DNA of 64,000 bases from RYN-230 sp963760405 (GTDB lineage: Bacteria; Actinomycetota; Actinomycetes; Streptosporangiales; Streptosporangiaceae). The stretch is taken from contig CAVXCV010000004.1 in NCBI GenBank assembly GCA_963760405.1, positions 930,001-994,000 on the forward strand, written 5' to 3'. Positions 1 through 9,300 of this stretch are shown one piece after another. The notes under the pieces are model-generated. The model worked only from the letters and a program-made list of their open reading frames with translations. It did no database searches and was not told the DNA's origin. The position numbers were made by a program, and so were the translations under genes. How positions within the stretch are numbered: position 1 is the stretch's first letter; every line of letters begins with the position of its first letter.

Positions 1-324
1 CAGCTGCCCGCTGCGGCGCTGGCCCGGGTCAGCGCCATCCAGGCCGTCACGGCGTTCGCGCTCGGTCCGCTCGCGTTCGCGGCCGCGGGACCAGCCGCGG
101 CCCTGCTGGGAGCCCGGGCCGTGCTCGGCTTCGGTGCCGCCTGGGCCACGTTCAGCTGCGCGGTGGTGCTCGTCCTGCCCTCGGTGCGCGCGGTGCGGGC
201 CGTACCGCCCGCGTCCGCCCCGCCCGGGCTGCCTGCGCCCGGGCTGCCTGCGCCCGTGCCCGCCGCGCCTGCGCCCGGGCCGCCTGCGGCGGGCACCGGC
301 CAGGATGCCCAGCCGATCAGTTAG
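1..324 (+). CDS. MFS transporter, C-terminal part
   Basis: The frame is open from the first base and stops at 322-324, so only the last 107 residues are present. They contain the ARVSAIQ turn that precedes the last membrane helices of DHA-type efflux pumps, then two hydrophobic segments (about residues 18-38 and 42-62) and an Ala/Pro-rich cytoplasmic tail with an imperfect GLPAP repeat. It would be an inner-membrane drug or metabolite exporter; the substrate is not readable. The end overlaps the convergent CGNR gene by 8 bases. Confidence 0.75.
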   Translation, partial: QLPAAALARVSAIQAVTAFALGPLAFAAAGPAAALLGARAVLGFGAAWATFSCAVVLVLPSVRAVRAVPPASAPPGLPAPGLPAPVPAAPAPGPPAAGTGQDAQPIS

Positions 325-904
325 CCGGGATGGCCTCGGCCTGGCGGGCGCGGAAGGCCGCCGCCTTCACCCGGTTCTGGCAGGACGTGGAGCAGAACCG
401 GCGGGTGCCGTTGCGGGAGTAGTCGACGTAGGCCCGGTCGCAGCGGGGCGCCGTGCACACGCCGAGCCGGTCGTGATGAACGCTGCCGAGCACCACGGCG
501 AGACCGGTGGCGCAGCCTGCCGCCCACCCGGTGACCAGGGAATCGTGTGTGCCGTGGAAGTGCAGGTGCCATGGCTCACCGTCGTGCCGTTCCAGCCACG
601 GGTGTGCTCCGGTGGCGGCCAGCAGGTCGTTGACGTGCTGCGCCGCAGTATCCGTATCGCCGGAGGCCACGGCCGTGAACACCGCCCGGAGCGCACCGGC
701 GAGCTCGCGCAGCTGGGCGGCCTCGGCCGCGGATACCGCCGGGGTCCGCGGCGAGCCGGAGCGGAGCGCCGCGGTGGCGAGGCCGGGCAGCGCGGCCGGA
801 TCCGGCGCCGGGTAGGGATGACCACGGTCCTCGCCCGGGGTGAGGGTGTTGACCAGGGTGACCGCCACGGCCACCACCACGTCTGTGTGACTGTCGAAAT
901 TCAC
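317..904 (-). CDS. CGNR zinc-finger (ABATE) regulator
   Basis: A 195-residue protein with an N-terminal ABATE-like stress domain (opening NFDSHTD) and a C-terminal zinc finger with Cys150, Cys155, Cys171 and Cys175. The family signature CGNR reads CQNR here (residues 175-178), followed by the usual basic KAAAFRAR tail. The family is taken to be DNA-binding transcriptional regulators. The start is GTG at 902-904. It is divergent from the methyltransferase at 978, so the 73-base gap probably holds both promoters and it may regulate that gene. Confidence 0.8.
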   Translation of the reverse strand: MNFDSHTDVVVAVAVTLVNTLTPGEDRGHPYPAPDPAALPGLATAALRSGSPRTPAVSAAEAAQLRELAGALRAVFTAVASGDTDTAAQHVNDLLAATGAHPWLERHDGEPWHLHFHGTHDSLVTGWAAGCATGLAVVLGSVHHDRLGVCTAPRCDRAYVDYSRNGTRRFCSTSCQNRVKAAAFRARQAEAIPAN

Positions 905-977
905 TTGACCAGTTACGCCTCATCGTCTTAGCGTGTGACTGCCGAAAGCATAGTCGCCAGTAACGTAGGAGGCGGGC

Positions 978-1775
978 ATGCCCGATCAGGACCCTGGACT
1001 GGACCCGCAGGCAGCACAGCGCTGGATCGAGCGGTGGGATCTCCAGCAGCAGCATCACCTGCCGGACCGGGAAGACCGGTTCATGGCGCTGATCGACGCG
1101 GTCGAAGCGGGGGCAGGCCGGCCTGATCCGCTCGTCCTGGATCTGGGCTGCGGGCCCGGCTCACTCTCGGCCCGGCTACTCGACCGGATACCCGGTGCCA
1201 GGGTGGTGGCCATCGATGCGGATCCGTTGCTGCTGGCGCTGGGCCGGGCCGGGTACCGGGACCGGGCCGGACTCCGGTTCGCCGCCTGTGACCTGCGCCG
1301 CCCGGGCTGGGCCGGAGCCCTGGGGCTGGATCGCCCGGCCGATGCGGCGGTGAGCACAACCGCGCTGCACTGGCTGACCGGGCAGGCCCTGGCCGCTCTC
1401 TACGCGGAGCTGGCCACGGTGCTGCGTCCCGGCGGGCTGCTCCTCGACGGTGATCACTTCTCCGGGGACAAGGCGGTGGCACCCACCCTGGACCGGCTGG
1501 GCGAGGCGCTGATCGAGCGGGAAGACGAGCGCCGCTTCCCGGGCGGTCACGCGGAGACATGGGAGGGCTGGTGGGAGTCGGTCGCCGCCGACCCCGACCT
1601 GGCTGAACTGGCCATCCGCCGGGAGCACCTGGCCCTGGACGCCGAGCACCACGGGTCGCTCGCAGGCCAGCTCGCCGTGCACGTGGACGCCCTGCGCGCC
1701 GCAGGGTTCGCTGAGGTCGGCACGCTCTGGCAGCGTGGGAATAACCGCATCCTGTGTGCGGTCACGATCAGCTGA
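978..1775 (+). CDS. class I SAM-dependent methyltransferase
   Basis: A 265-residue Rossmann methyltransferase. Motif I is DLGCGPGS (residues 55-62), the acidic end of strand 2 is AIDAD near residue 78, and a Tyr/Trp-binding-type ALHWL segment and LRPGG (motif III) follow. This architecture is common in small-molecule methyltransferases of unknown substrate. An AGGAGG ribosome site at 967-972 fixes the ATG. It stands alone and is divergent from a CGNR regulator. Confidence 0.8.
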   Translation: MPDQDPGLDPQAAQRWIERWDLQQQHHLPDREDRFMALIDAVEAGAGRPDPLVLDLGCGPGSLSARLLDRIPGARVVAIDADPLLLALGRAGYRDRAGLRFAACDLRRPGWAGALGLDRPADAAVSTTALHWLTGQALAALYAELATVLRPGGLLLDGDHFSGDKAVAPTLDRLGEALIEREDERRFPGGHAETWEGWWESVAADPDLAELAIRREHLALDAEHHGSLAGQLAVHVDALRAAGFAEVGTLWQRGNNRILCAVTIS

Positions 1776-2074
1776 CCGCTGGGCGGGCCAGCGGCCGGCC
1801 GCTCACCACTGGCTGCTGGCCCGGCCGGTCGCTGGCCCGCCCGGCTGCTACCAGCCTGCCGGGTAAGGCAAGAGCCGAAGGTCCCCCAGCTTGCGCGTTT
1901 GTGTTCTCGTGAAACCGCCTCCGCCCGGGTTACGGTTCGTTCTACGGCACGCTGTCCTGGCCACGGGCCACAGCCCCGGATACGACCAGTGCCGCAGGCA
2001 ACCAGTGCCGGATACCGCTTAGCCGGTTACCCGCCCAGTGCCGGTCATCCGCGCGTCAATGTGGAGGCGCCCCC

Positions 2075-3646
2075 ATGGAGACACCACTTACCCCCCTTGA
2101 GTTCGCCCGCCGCACGCGCCGGCTGCACGGTGCCCGGGAAGCCGTGGTCGAGGGCGACCTGAGGCTGTCGTACGAGGAGTTCTTCGACCGCTGCGACCGC
2201 TGGTCGTCCGTGCTGCAACGGCTCGGCGTGCGCAACGGTGACCGGGTGGCGACGATCGCCCCGAACACCTACGCCCAGCTCGCCTCGTTCTACGCGGTAC
2301 CGCAGATCGGCGCGGTCCTGGTCCCGCTCAACTACCGGCTGACCCCGGAGGACTTCGTCTACATCGTGAACCACGCCGGTGCCACTGTGCTCTGCGTGGA
2401 CCCGGACTACACCAAGGACGTGGACTCGATCCGGGACCGGCTACCCCAGGTCCGGCACTTCGTCACGTTCGGCAGTCCTGAAGACGGCTGGCTGGACTTC
2501 ACCGCAGAGGTCGGCGCGGCCAGCCCGGACTTCGAGCGGGCGGACATCGACGAGCGTGACCTGCTGTCGATCAACTACACCAGCGGCACCACGGCACGCC
2601 CCAAGGGCGTGATGATCACCCACCGGAATGCGGCGCTCAACTCGATCGGCACCCTGCTGCACCTGCCGATGCGGGTGGGCGAGCGGTACCTGTGGACGCT
2701 GCCGATGTTCCACGCCAACGGCTGGACCTTCACCTGGACCGTGACCGCTGCCGCGGGCACGCACATCTGCGTGCGCAAGGTCAACCCGGCCACAGTGTTC
2801 CAGCTGATCCGCGAGGAGCGGGTGGCCCGGCTGTGCGCCGCGCCCACGGTGCTGATCTCCCTGGCCAACGCGTCCCCCGAGGTCCGTGGCGAAGTGCCCG
2901 GGGGAGTGCATGTGATCACCGCTGGGGCGGCGCCCGCCGCGGCCACCATCGAGCGGCTGGAGGGGGATTTCGGCTGGGAGATCACCCAGGTCTACGGGCT
3001 CACCGAGACCGCCCCCTTCATCACGGTGTGCGCGCCGCTGCCCGAGCATGAGGCGCTCGATCCCGGGGAACGGGCGGTGGTCAAGGCACGGCAGGGCGTC
3101 GAGCTGCTCACCTCCGGCGAGCTGCGGGTGGTGGACGGTGCGGACCGCGAGGTCCCGTGGGACGGCGCGGCGCTCGGCGAGATCGTCGTCCGGGGGAACG
3201 TCGTCATGTCCGGGTACTACAACGATCCGGAGGCGACGGAGCGGGCAATGGGCGACGGCTGGTTCCACACCGGCGACGCGGCCGTGGTGCACCCGGACGG
3301 GTACCTGGAGATCCGCGACCGGCTGAAGGATGTGATCATCAGCGGCGGGGAGAACATCTCCACCGTGGAGGTGGAGGCCACGCTGATGCGTCATCCCGCT
3401 GTCGCCGAAGCCGCGATCGTCGGCCTGCCGCACGAGCGGTGGGGGGAAACCCCCCAGGCCTTCGTGGTGCTGCGGGACGGCCAGGCCGCGACCGAGCAGG
3501 AGATTATCGACTTCGCCCGGGACCGGCTGGCCCACTTCAAGGCGCCGCGCGGGGTGACGTTCGTGACGGAACTGCCGAAGACCGCCACCGGCAAGATCCA
3601 GAAGTTCGTCCTGCGCGGCGGCGCGCCTAACCTCACCCGGCAGTAA
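2075..3646 (+). CDS. acyl-CoA synthetase (AMP-forming, FadD-like)
   Basis: A 523-residue ANL-superfamily ligase that would activate a carboxylic acid to acyl-AMP and then acyl-CoA. The AMP/phosphate loop YTSGTTARPKGV starts at residue 168. Further motifs are YGLTE, GWFHTGD, DRLKDVIISGGENIS and the C-terminal catalytic lysine in PKTATGKIQK (about residue 507). Length and motifs fit medium-chain fatty-acid or DmdB-like CoA ligases. GGAGG precedes the ATG. No pathway partners are adjacent; the upstream 299 bases are GC-rich inverted repeats without a gene. Confidence 0.85.
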   Translation: METPLTPLEFARRTRRLHGAREAVVEGDLRLSYEEFFDRCDRWSSVLQRLGVRNGDRVATIAPNTYAQLASFYAVPQIGAVLVPLNYRLTPEDFVYIVNHAGATVLCVDPDYTKDVDSIRDRLPQVRHFVTFGSPEDGWLDFTAEVGAASPDFERADIDERDLLSINYTSGTTARPKGVMITHRNAALNSIGTLLHLPMRVGERYLWTLPMFHANGWTFTWTVTAAAGTHICVRKVNPATVFQLIREERVARLCAAPTVLISLANASPEVRGEVPGGVHVITAGAAPAAATIERLEGDFGWEITQVYGLTETAPFITVCAPLPEHEALDPGERAVVKARQGVELLTSGELRVVDGADREVPWDGAALGEIVVRGNVVMSGYYNDPEATERAMGDGWFHTGDAAVVHPDGYLEIRDRLKDVIISGGENISTVEVEATLMRHPAVAEAAIVGLPHERWGETPQAFVVLRDGQAATEQEIIDFARDRLAHFKAPRGVTFVTELPKTATGKIQKFVLRGGAPNLTRQ

Positions 3647-3772
3647 GCCCGGGCGGCCCGGCCCGGGCTATGCCTGGCTAATGCCCCAGCCGGGGGGCTC
3701 GGGCTAGAGGCCGGACCGAGGGCCCGGGCCATGGCCTGGCCAACAGCCCGGCCGGGGCACCGGCCGGCCCGG

Positions 3773-4150
3773 TCAGGCCGCGAACTTCTGCAGGCCAGTA
3801 GCGACATCGGAGACCGTCAGCCGCCCCCGGACCAGGTCGTACATGAACTGGTGCGCCGCGTCCTCATCCAGCGGGTCACGCAGCGGATGCCCGTTGAGGC
3901 CCAGGAACACCCAGGTCGCGTTCCAGGTGAGCCGCTTGTTGCCGTCGATCAGCGCGTAACTGTGGCCCAGGGATTCCATCAGCGCCGCCGCCTTGTCCCA
4001 GATGCCGGGATAGGTGTCCTGCCCGTCCTGCCGTTCCCGGGGCCGGGCGAGCGCGTTGTTCAGGTCATCGAAGTCGCGTACCCGGGCCGGCTCGCCGGTG
4101 ACCAGCCCGGCTATTTCCAGCGCGTCCTCGATGGTGAGAAAGTCCGTCAC
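3773..4150 (-). CDS. Doc-type toxin of a toxin-antitoxin pair
   Basis: A 125-residue Fic/Doc fold protein. The core motif reads H63-SYALI-DGNKR(69-73). Doc homologues phosphorylate EF-Tu, while Fic relatives AMPylate targets. The His and the DGNKR anion-hole residues are all present, so it should be active. It is translated from an ATG that overlaps the end of the small upstream gene by 4 bases, the usual antitoxin-first order. In this clade the residue after His is often Ala or Ser rather than Pro. Confidence 0.8.
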   Translation of the reverse strand: MTDFLTIEDALEIAGLVTGEPARVRDFDDLNNALARPRERQDGQDTYPGIWDKAAALMESLGHSYALIDGNKRLTWNATWVFLGLNGHPLRDPLDEDAAHQFMYDLVRGRLTVSDVATGLQKFAA

Positions 4151-4362
4151 CGGGCTAGTCGCTCGTTCAGCCGCGCACTGATCCGCTGGACCCGCCGCAT
4201 AGCCTCCCGCCGTCGCTCGGCATGGCCGGAGATCGCGTTCATGAGCAGGTCATAGGCGTAGTCCTGCGGGCTGCGCTGCTCCGCCCGGGCCGCTGCGCGG
4301 AGCTGTTCCCACTCGTGGCCGGCGAGCGGCACCTGCAGCATCGTCGTATCCACACAGAGCAT
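4147..4362 (-). CDS. antitoxin partner of Doc
   Basis: A 71-residue protein directly upstream of and overlapping the Doc toxin (ATGA overlap). The N-terminus (LQVPLAGHEWEQLRAAA) looks like a ribbon-helix-helix strand-helix unit and the C-terminus is Arg-rich and helical (RRREAMRRVQRISARLNERL), suited to wrapping the toxin. The family is inferred from context and shape. An internal ATG at 4341 is an alternative start. Confidence 0.65.
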   Translation of the reverse strand: MLCVDTTMLQVPLAGHEWEQLRAAARAEQRSPQDYAYDLLMNAISGHAERRREAMRRVQRISARLNERLAR

Positions 4363-4403
4363 GATGGCACTCCCCGCCTGGGCCTATTCGCCCCGGCCTG
4401 AGC

Positions 4404-5640
4404 TTAACCGGCCAGGTCCCGGATGCGGGCGCGGATGAACTCGCGTTCCGGCGCGGCGGGCGCCAGGTCCAGCGCCTCCTGGTAGGCCGCCACCGCCCCG
4501 GCATCCTGGCCAAGCTGCCGCAGCAGCTCGGCCCGGGCGATGTGCAGCTGCGGCCAGCGGGCCAGCTGCCGGTCCGCACCCGCCGCGTCGAGCAGGGCCA
4601 GCCCGGCCGCGGGCCCCTCCGCCATGGCCACCGCAGCGGCCCGGTTCGCCGCGACCACCGCGGTCGGCTCATACCGCAGCAGCTCACCGTAGAGCGCGGC
4701 GATCTCCCGCCAGTCGGTGTCCGCGGCAGCCGGGACGCAGGAGTGGCACGCGGCGATGGCGGCGTGCAGCTGGTACGGGCCGGGACGGCGCGCGCGCAGC
4801 GCCTGGCCGAGGATGGCCTCGCCCTCGGCGATCTGCCGTCGGTCCCACCGGGCCCGGTCCTGGTCCGCCAGCAACACCAGATCGCCGGCCGGGCTGACCC
4901 GGGCCTCCCGTCGCGCGTCGGTCAGCAGCAGCAACGCCAGCAGCCCGGCCACCTCAGCCTCACCGGGGAGGAGCGTGGCCAGGGCCCGGGCCAGCCGGAT
5001 GGCCTGGTCGCACAGGTCGCCGCGGACTAGGGCGTCGCCCCCGGGTGGCTTGTGGCCCACGGTGAAGACCAGGTAGACGACGCGCAGTACTCCGCCCAGC
5101 CGCTCCGGCAGCTCGGCCAGGCCCGGCAGGCCCAGCGAGATCCCGGCCTGGCGGATCTTGCGCTTGGCCCGGACCAGCCGCTGGGCCATGGTCGGCTCCG
5201 GGACCAGGAACGCCGCGGCGATCTCGGCCGTGCTCAGCCCGCACACCGAGCGCAAGGTCAGCGGCACCCGGACCGCAGGGTCGAGGGCCGGATGGCAGCA
5301 GGCCAGGATGAGGCCCAGCTCATCATCGCCGCTGCTGTACTCCGCGGTGACCTCGGCGCCGATGACTCCGGGGCCGGTGACCCCGGCCCCGAGCCGGGCC
5401 TGCTCCAGCATGGCCCCGGCTTCCTTCAGCCGCCGCCGGGTTTCCCGGCGCAGCCGGTCGGCCGCCTTGTGCCGGGCCACCCCGATCAGCCAGTTCCGGG
5501 GCTGGGCCGGGCAGGCCGTCGGCCGGCCACTGGGCCAGCGCGGCGGCGCAGGCGTCCTGCACGGCATCCTCGGCCACCTCGAGGTCGCCCACCAGGCGGG
5601 TGACGGTCGCGACCGCCGCCCACCAGTGGGCGCGGAACAC
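4404..5640 (-). pseudogene. ECF42-type RNA polymerase sigma factor, frameshifted
   Basis: The first 45 codons from GTG 5640 encode an ECF sigma region 2 (RAHWWAAVATVTRLVGDLEVA, then EDAVQDAC). The match then jumps to another frame at about 5505-5512, where one extra base follows GGCCTGCCC. The second frame carries the rest of region 2, region 4 (GLSTAEIAAAFLVPEPTMAQRL) and a long C-terminal TPR-like DUF6596 extension ending at 4404. This extension and the adjacent DGPF gene define the ECF42 group. If the shift is real the sigma factor is dead; if it is an assembly indel the intact protein is about 410 residues. Confidence 0.8.
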
Positions 5641-6091
5641 CTCCTCGTACTGCTGGCTCAGCCGGGCACCTCCTCCTGCCCCGTCGGCTCCTGCCCCGTC
5701 GGCTCCTGCCCCGCCTGCTCCTGCCCCGCCGCTCCTGCCCCGCCGGCACCTGCACTACCGGGCGCACCTCGACCGAGCCGTTGCGGGCCGTCGGCACGGT
5801 GGCCGCCCAGCGCAGCGCCTCGTCCAGGTCCGCGCACTCGATCAGGGTGTAGCCGCCGAACTGCTCCTTGATCTCGGCCGCGGGACCGTCGGTGAGCAAC
5901 GTCTCGCCGCCCCGGACCTGCACCGTGGTCGCGGCGGACGGCGGCTGAAGCGGCCCGCAGTCGATCAGCACGCCCGCCTTGGCCATGGCCTCGGTGGCCG
6001 TCCGCCACTCGGCGATCATCGCCCGGGACTCCTCGGTGCCCGGCTCGGGCAGCGGCTCATCCGGCCCGTACAGCAGGAACAGGTACCTCAT
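5486..6091 (-). CDS. DGPF/YCII-domain protein, ECF42 partner
   Basis: Residues 1-118 are a complete YCII-like (DGPF) domain: MRYLFLLYGPDEP, DGPAAEIKEQFGGY as the DGPF motif, and the LDEALRWAATVPTARNGSVEVRP ending split across the usual two elements. DGPF proteins are encoded beside ECF42 sigma factors and are regulated by them; their biochemistry is unknown. After residue 118 the frame runs through a tandem repeat and over the sigma gene in the wrong frame for about 80 more codons, which looks like loss of the natural stop. Confidence 0.75.
   Translation of the reverse strand: MRYLFLLYGPDEPLPEPGTEESRAMIAEWRTATEAMAKAGVLIDCGPLQPPSAATTVQVRGGETLLTDGPAAEIKEQFGGYTLIECADLDEALRWAATVPTARNGSVEVRPVVQVPAGQERRGRSRRGRSRRGRSRRGRRRCPAEPAVRGGVPRPLVGGGRDRHPPGGRPRGGRGCRAGRLRRRAGPVAGRRPARPSPGTG
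5676..5750. repeat. GC-rich tandem repeat at the DGPF/sigma junction
   Basis: About four to five imperfect 12-15-base units built on CTCCTGCCCCGTCGG lie between the conserved end of the DGPF protein and the start of the sigma factor. Read on the minus strand they add Arg/Gly repeats (RRGRS) to the DGPF protein and remove its expected stop. Confidence 0.7.
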
Positions 6092-6227
6092 CGCGATCTC
6101 CCGTCATTCGCGGCCGGTCCGTCCTGGCCGGCCGGCTCCTGGCAGGTAGTCGAATGGCCCGGCCGCGGATCGACAGCCGCGGCCGGGCTTCCGGTCACCC
6201 GGGCTCAGCCGTCGCTCCACCCGTCGC

Positions 6228-6536
6228 TCAGCCGTCGACGGTGGCGACGAACATCCGGGAACCCGGGGGCGCGATCTTCTGGTAGTCGGCCGCGGTCGCC
6301 TGCCCTTCCGGTGAGCCGAGAGCCGACTGCATCGCGGCCTGGTCGGCGAAGTACAGTTCCGTGATCCGGTAGAAAGCCTGGTCGCCGCCGTCGAGCGCGG
6401 CCACCAGCCGCCCCGCCTCGGCCCGCTGCAAACCCGGGATCTGGCTGACCAGGGGCATGTGCACGCCGAGATAGTGCTGTTCAAAGGCGTCCGGGTCGTC
6501 CGGCTGCGTGTACAGGACTACGAGTTTCACTGTCAT
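6228..6536 (-). CDS. EthD-domain protein
   Basis: About 102 residues with the EthD-type ferredoxin-like fold: MTVKLVVLYTQPDDPDAF, HMPLVSQIPG and YFADQAAMQSAL. EthD proteins are small dimeric helpers or isomerases in degradation pathways. I chose ATG 6536 because the homologous sequence begins MTVKLVV; a GTG nine bases upstream is in frame. It lies upstream of the DGPF/sigma pair on the same strand and could be co-regulated. Confidence 0.75.
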   Translation of the reverse strand: MTVKLVVLYTQPDDPDAFEQHYLGVHMPLVSQIPGLQRAEAGRLVAALDGGDQAFYRITELYFADQAAMQSALGSPEGQATAADYQKIAPPGSRMFVATVDG

Positions 6537-6638
6537 GCCCCGCACGCTACCGCCCGCTCACCAGCCACGACACCCCCGGGGCAGCGCGGCGGGCAGACTG
6601 GGGGCCATGGCGCCTGATCCCGCCGCGGGCGGCCCGGG

Positions 6639-7937
6639 TCACGGCAGGATGGTGCGCTCCGGCTGCCCGGGCATCCATTCCAGCAAGACGATCGTGGCGT
6701 CGTCGGCCAGCCGGCCAGCCTGGTAGTCCACGATGGCATGGTTGAGCCGCCGCAGCGTCTCGGGCGCGGGCGTGCCGTCGTCGCTGTGCCGGATGATGAA
6801 GTCGCTGAGCCGCTCCACCCCGAACGGCGTGCCGTCAGCCGCCCGGCCCTCGGTGACGCCGTCGGTGTAGAGCAGTACCCGGTCGCCGGGCTCGAGCCGC
6901 TCGGTGAACACCGGCGCCGGGGGCGTGGCGCTGCCCCCGGCTGGCTCGCCCCGGTGCCCGCCACCGCGCTCGTTACCGTGGGCGGGCCAGTCCAGCTCGG
7001 CCAGGCCCAGCGGCAGCTGCGGCCGCCGCGCCAGCTCCTTGACCACCTTGTTGCCGCGGATCAGCAGCGGCGGCGGATGGCCGCACGGGATCCAGCTGAG
7101 CAGCCCGGTCGTCAGGTCCAGGTCGCAGAGCAGCGCGGTGACGAACCGGGAGTCGCCGAAATGAGTGGCGATGGCCCGGTCAGCCTGGGCCGCGATGTCC
7201 GGCAGGGCCCGGCCGGCCCGCCGGGTGCTCCGGCAGGCCGCTATCCCCACGCTGGCCAGCAGGCCGGCGGCCAGGTCGTGGCCGACCGAATCGAAGATCG
7301 CCACGTGCAGCCGGTCGCCGACCAGGGCGTAGTCGTAGGCGTCTCCGCCCACCTCGTAGGCGGGCTCCAGGGTGGCGGCGACCAGGACCCGGTCGGTGGC
7401 GAACGTCCGCGGGGCCAGGAACGCCCAGACCAGCTCGGCCTGGACGGCCATCGGCCTGCTGCGGTGGGTGCGCACGTAGGTGTCGCTGTAGCCGCTCTTG
7501 CCCGCGAGCATCAGCCCGGCCAGCGAGGCGAGCATCCGGTACCGGGCGAGCATGGCCTCGCTGGCGTCGCGGACGACCAGTTCCAGCACGCCCAGCCGCT
7601 CGCTGCCGTCAATGAGCGGGATCCACACCCGGTGCCTGCCAGCATCGGCCGGACTGCGGCAGATGCTGAACGTCCGGTACGCGCGGCCGGCCAGCGTGGA
7701 CTCGATGGCCAGCACCCCGGCGCCGGAGCCGGCGCCCGGGCTGTCCGGAATCGGCTGCAGGTGCCGCTGCTGCAGGTCGGCGAGGTAGACCTGGGCCGCC
7801 TCGATGCCCAGCACCCGGCCCGCCTCGGCCAGCGCGCCAGCGACATTGCCTGGTGGCAGCAGATGCGACCGCTGGAGCAGTTCCGCAGCTGCCCGCCCAG
7901 CGGCCGCGTCCAGGTCATTCTCCTGGGCCGGTCCCAT
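6639..7937 (-). CDS. GAF-PP2C (SpoIIE/RsbU-type) serine phosphatase
   Basis: About 432 residues. The N-terminal third resembles a GAF sensor (VYLADLQQRHLQPIP to LGVLELVVRD). The C-terminal part is a SpoIIE-like PP2C domain with metal ligands in GGDAYDY and FDSVGHDLAAG, plus YTDGVTEGR and the closing DDATIVLLE. Such enzymes dephosphorylate anti-sigma antagonists in partner-switching stress circuits. ATG 7937 follows a G-rich ribosome site. A STAS protein and an RsbW-like kinase at 11.2-12.6 kb are possible partners. Confidence 0.85.
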   Translation of the reverse strand: MGPAQENDLDAAAGRAAAELLQRSHLLPPGNVAGALAEAGRVLGIEAAQVYLADLQQRHLQPIPDSPGAGSGAGVLAIESTLAGRAYRTFSICRSPADAGRHRVWIPLIDGSERLGVLELVVRDASEAMLARYRMLASLAGLMLAGKSGYSDTYVRTHRSRPMAVQAELVWAFLAPRTFATDRVLVAATLEPAYEVGGDAYDYALVGDRLHVAIFDSVGHDLAAGLLASVGIAACRSTRRAGRALPDIAAQADRAIATHFGDSRFVTALLCDLDLTTGLLSWIPCGHPPPLLIRGNKVVKELARRPQLPLGLAELDWPAHGNERGGGHRGEPAGGSATPPAPVFTERLEPGDRVLLYTDGVTEGRAADGTPFGVERLSDFIIRHSDDGTPAPETLRRLNHAIVDYQAGRLADDATIVLLEWMPGQPERTILP

Positions 7938-8161
7938 ACTCCCCCCCAACTGCCCCGCGCCCGGCAGGCAGCGGCTCCACGAGGGGCATCACGCGCGGGC
8001 CGGCCGAAACCAGCCGCGCCGGGCAACCGGAACCGCAAGGCTACGGCGCCCCTGCGGGTGCCGCAAGAAATCACTCCCCGCAACGGAAACCAGCCCCCGG
8101 CCAGGCCCCGGTCCCGCGTCCGCGGTGCCGGTCCCGGCCAGGGGCTCGGTCCGGGCCGGGC

Positions 8162-9235
8162 TCAGCCGACCGCGACGGGCGCTGCCACCCCGGTCCCCGC
8201 AACAGCGGCCGGCCGCGGCGGCGTCAGCGTCCGGCCCATCAGCGGGGACAGGTGCGCCGCCACGCTGGCCAGCTCGCGGATGTCGGAGTCGAGCAGGGCC
8301 TGGTCGCCGTCGCACAGCGCCACTTTCGGCTCGGGATGCACGTCCACGATGACCCCGTCCGCGCCGACCGCGATGGCCGCCCGGGTCAGCGGCAGCACCA
8401 GGTCCCGGCGGCCGCCGGAGTGCGACGGGTCCACGATGACCGGCAGGTGTGACAGCCGCTGTGCCACCGGCACCGCACTGATGTCCAGGGTGTTCCGGGT
8501 GGCGGTCTCGAACGTGCGGATGCCCCGCTCGCACAGCACGATGTCGAGGTTGCCGCGCTGCGCGATGTACTCGGCGGCCATCAGCCATTCCTCGATGGTC
8601 GCGCTCATGCCCCGCTTGAGCAGCACCGGCTTGCCCACCGAGCCGACCGCCTGGAGCAGTGCGAAGTTCTGCATGTTCCTGGTGCCGACCTGGAGCATGT
8701 CCGCGTAGGAGGCGACCAGCTCCACGCTGCCCGGGTCGATCACCTCGGTCACCACTGGCAGCCCGGTCTCGTCGCGCACGTCGGCCAGGATCTTCAGCCC
8801 GGCCTCGCCCAGGCCCTGGTAGGCGTAGGGCGAGGTGCGCGGCTTGAACGCTCCGCCGCGCAGCAGGGACGCGCCCGCCGCCCTGGCCATCCGGGCCGCG
8901 GTCAGCGTCTGCTCCGGGGTTTCCACCGCGCACGGCCCGGCGATCACCGTCAGCGTGTCCGGCCCGATCGGCACCCCGCCGACCCGGACCACCGACCTAT
9001 GGGCGTGGTTTTCGCGGCTGACCAGCTTGTACGGCACGGAGATGCGCACCACGTCACCGACCCCCGGCCTGCTCCGCAGGTTCAGCGAGCCGAACTGGTC
9101 CACGTCGCCGACCAGGCCGACGACGGTCCGGGAGATGCCACGGCTGACGAACGCCGCACCGCCGGCCGCCTGCACCACGTCGACTACTCCGTCTATGTCT
9201 GCCTGGGTGGCCTCGGGTGCCATGACCACGACCAT
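8162..9235 (-). CDS. aroF: 3-deoxy-7-phosphoheptulonate synthase (AroF/AroG family)
   Basis: A 357-residue type Iβ DAHP synthase, condensing phosphoenolpyruvate and erythrose 4-phosphate as the first step of the shikimate pathway. An N-terminal ACT-like/ferredoxin-like domain (about residues 1-70) precedes the barrel with VIAGPCAVE, LRGGAFKPRTSPY, LQVGTRNMQNF, LLKRGM, ERGIRTFE and the metal-binding DPSHSGGRRD. ATG 9235 sits behind AGGAGG; upstream codons in frame are leader. Expression is probably controlled by the aromatic leader peptide and hairpin directly upstream. Confidence 0.93.
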   Translation of the reverse strand: MVVVMAPEATQADIDGVVDVVQAAGGAAFVSRGISRTVVGLVGDVDQFGSLNLRSRPGVGDVVRISVPYKLVSRENHAHRSVVRVGGVPIGPDTLTVIAGPCAVETPEQTLTAARMARAAGASLLRGGAFKPRTSPYAYQGLGEAGLKILADVRDETGLPVVTEVIDPGSVELVASYADMLQVGTRNMQNFALLQAVGSVGKPVLLKRGMSATIEEWLMAAEYIAQRGNLDIVLCERGIRTFETATRNTLDISAVPVAQRLSHLPVIVDPSHSGGRRDLVLPLTRAAIAVGADGVIVDVHPEPKVALCDGDQALLDSDIRELASVAAHLSPLMGRTLTPPRPAAVAGTGVAAPVAVG

Positions 9236-9300
9236 GGGGTCCCTCCTGGGTTCGCTGTACTGCCGTCCGGCCCCTGCGCCGGGTGGGGTGTGCGTTGCGG

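Noticed and set aside
6738..8708. A 656-codon plus-strand open frame across the phosphatase and aroF
   Set aside because: It is antisense to two well-identified genes and its translation is Arg/Gly/Pro/Ala-rich with no family motif, as expected for the opposite strand of high-GC coding DNA.
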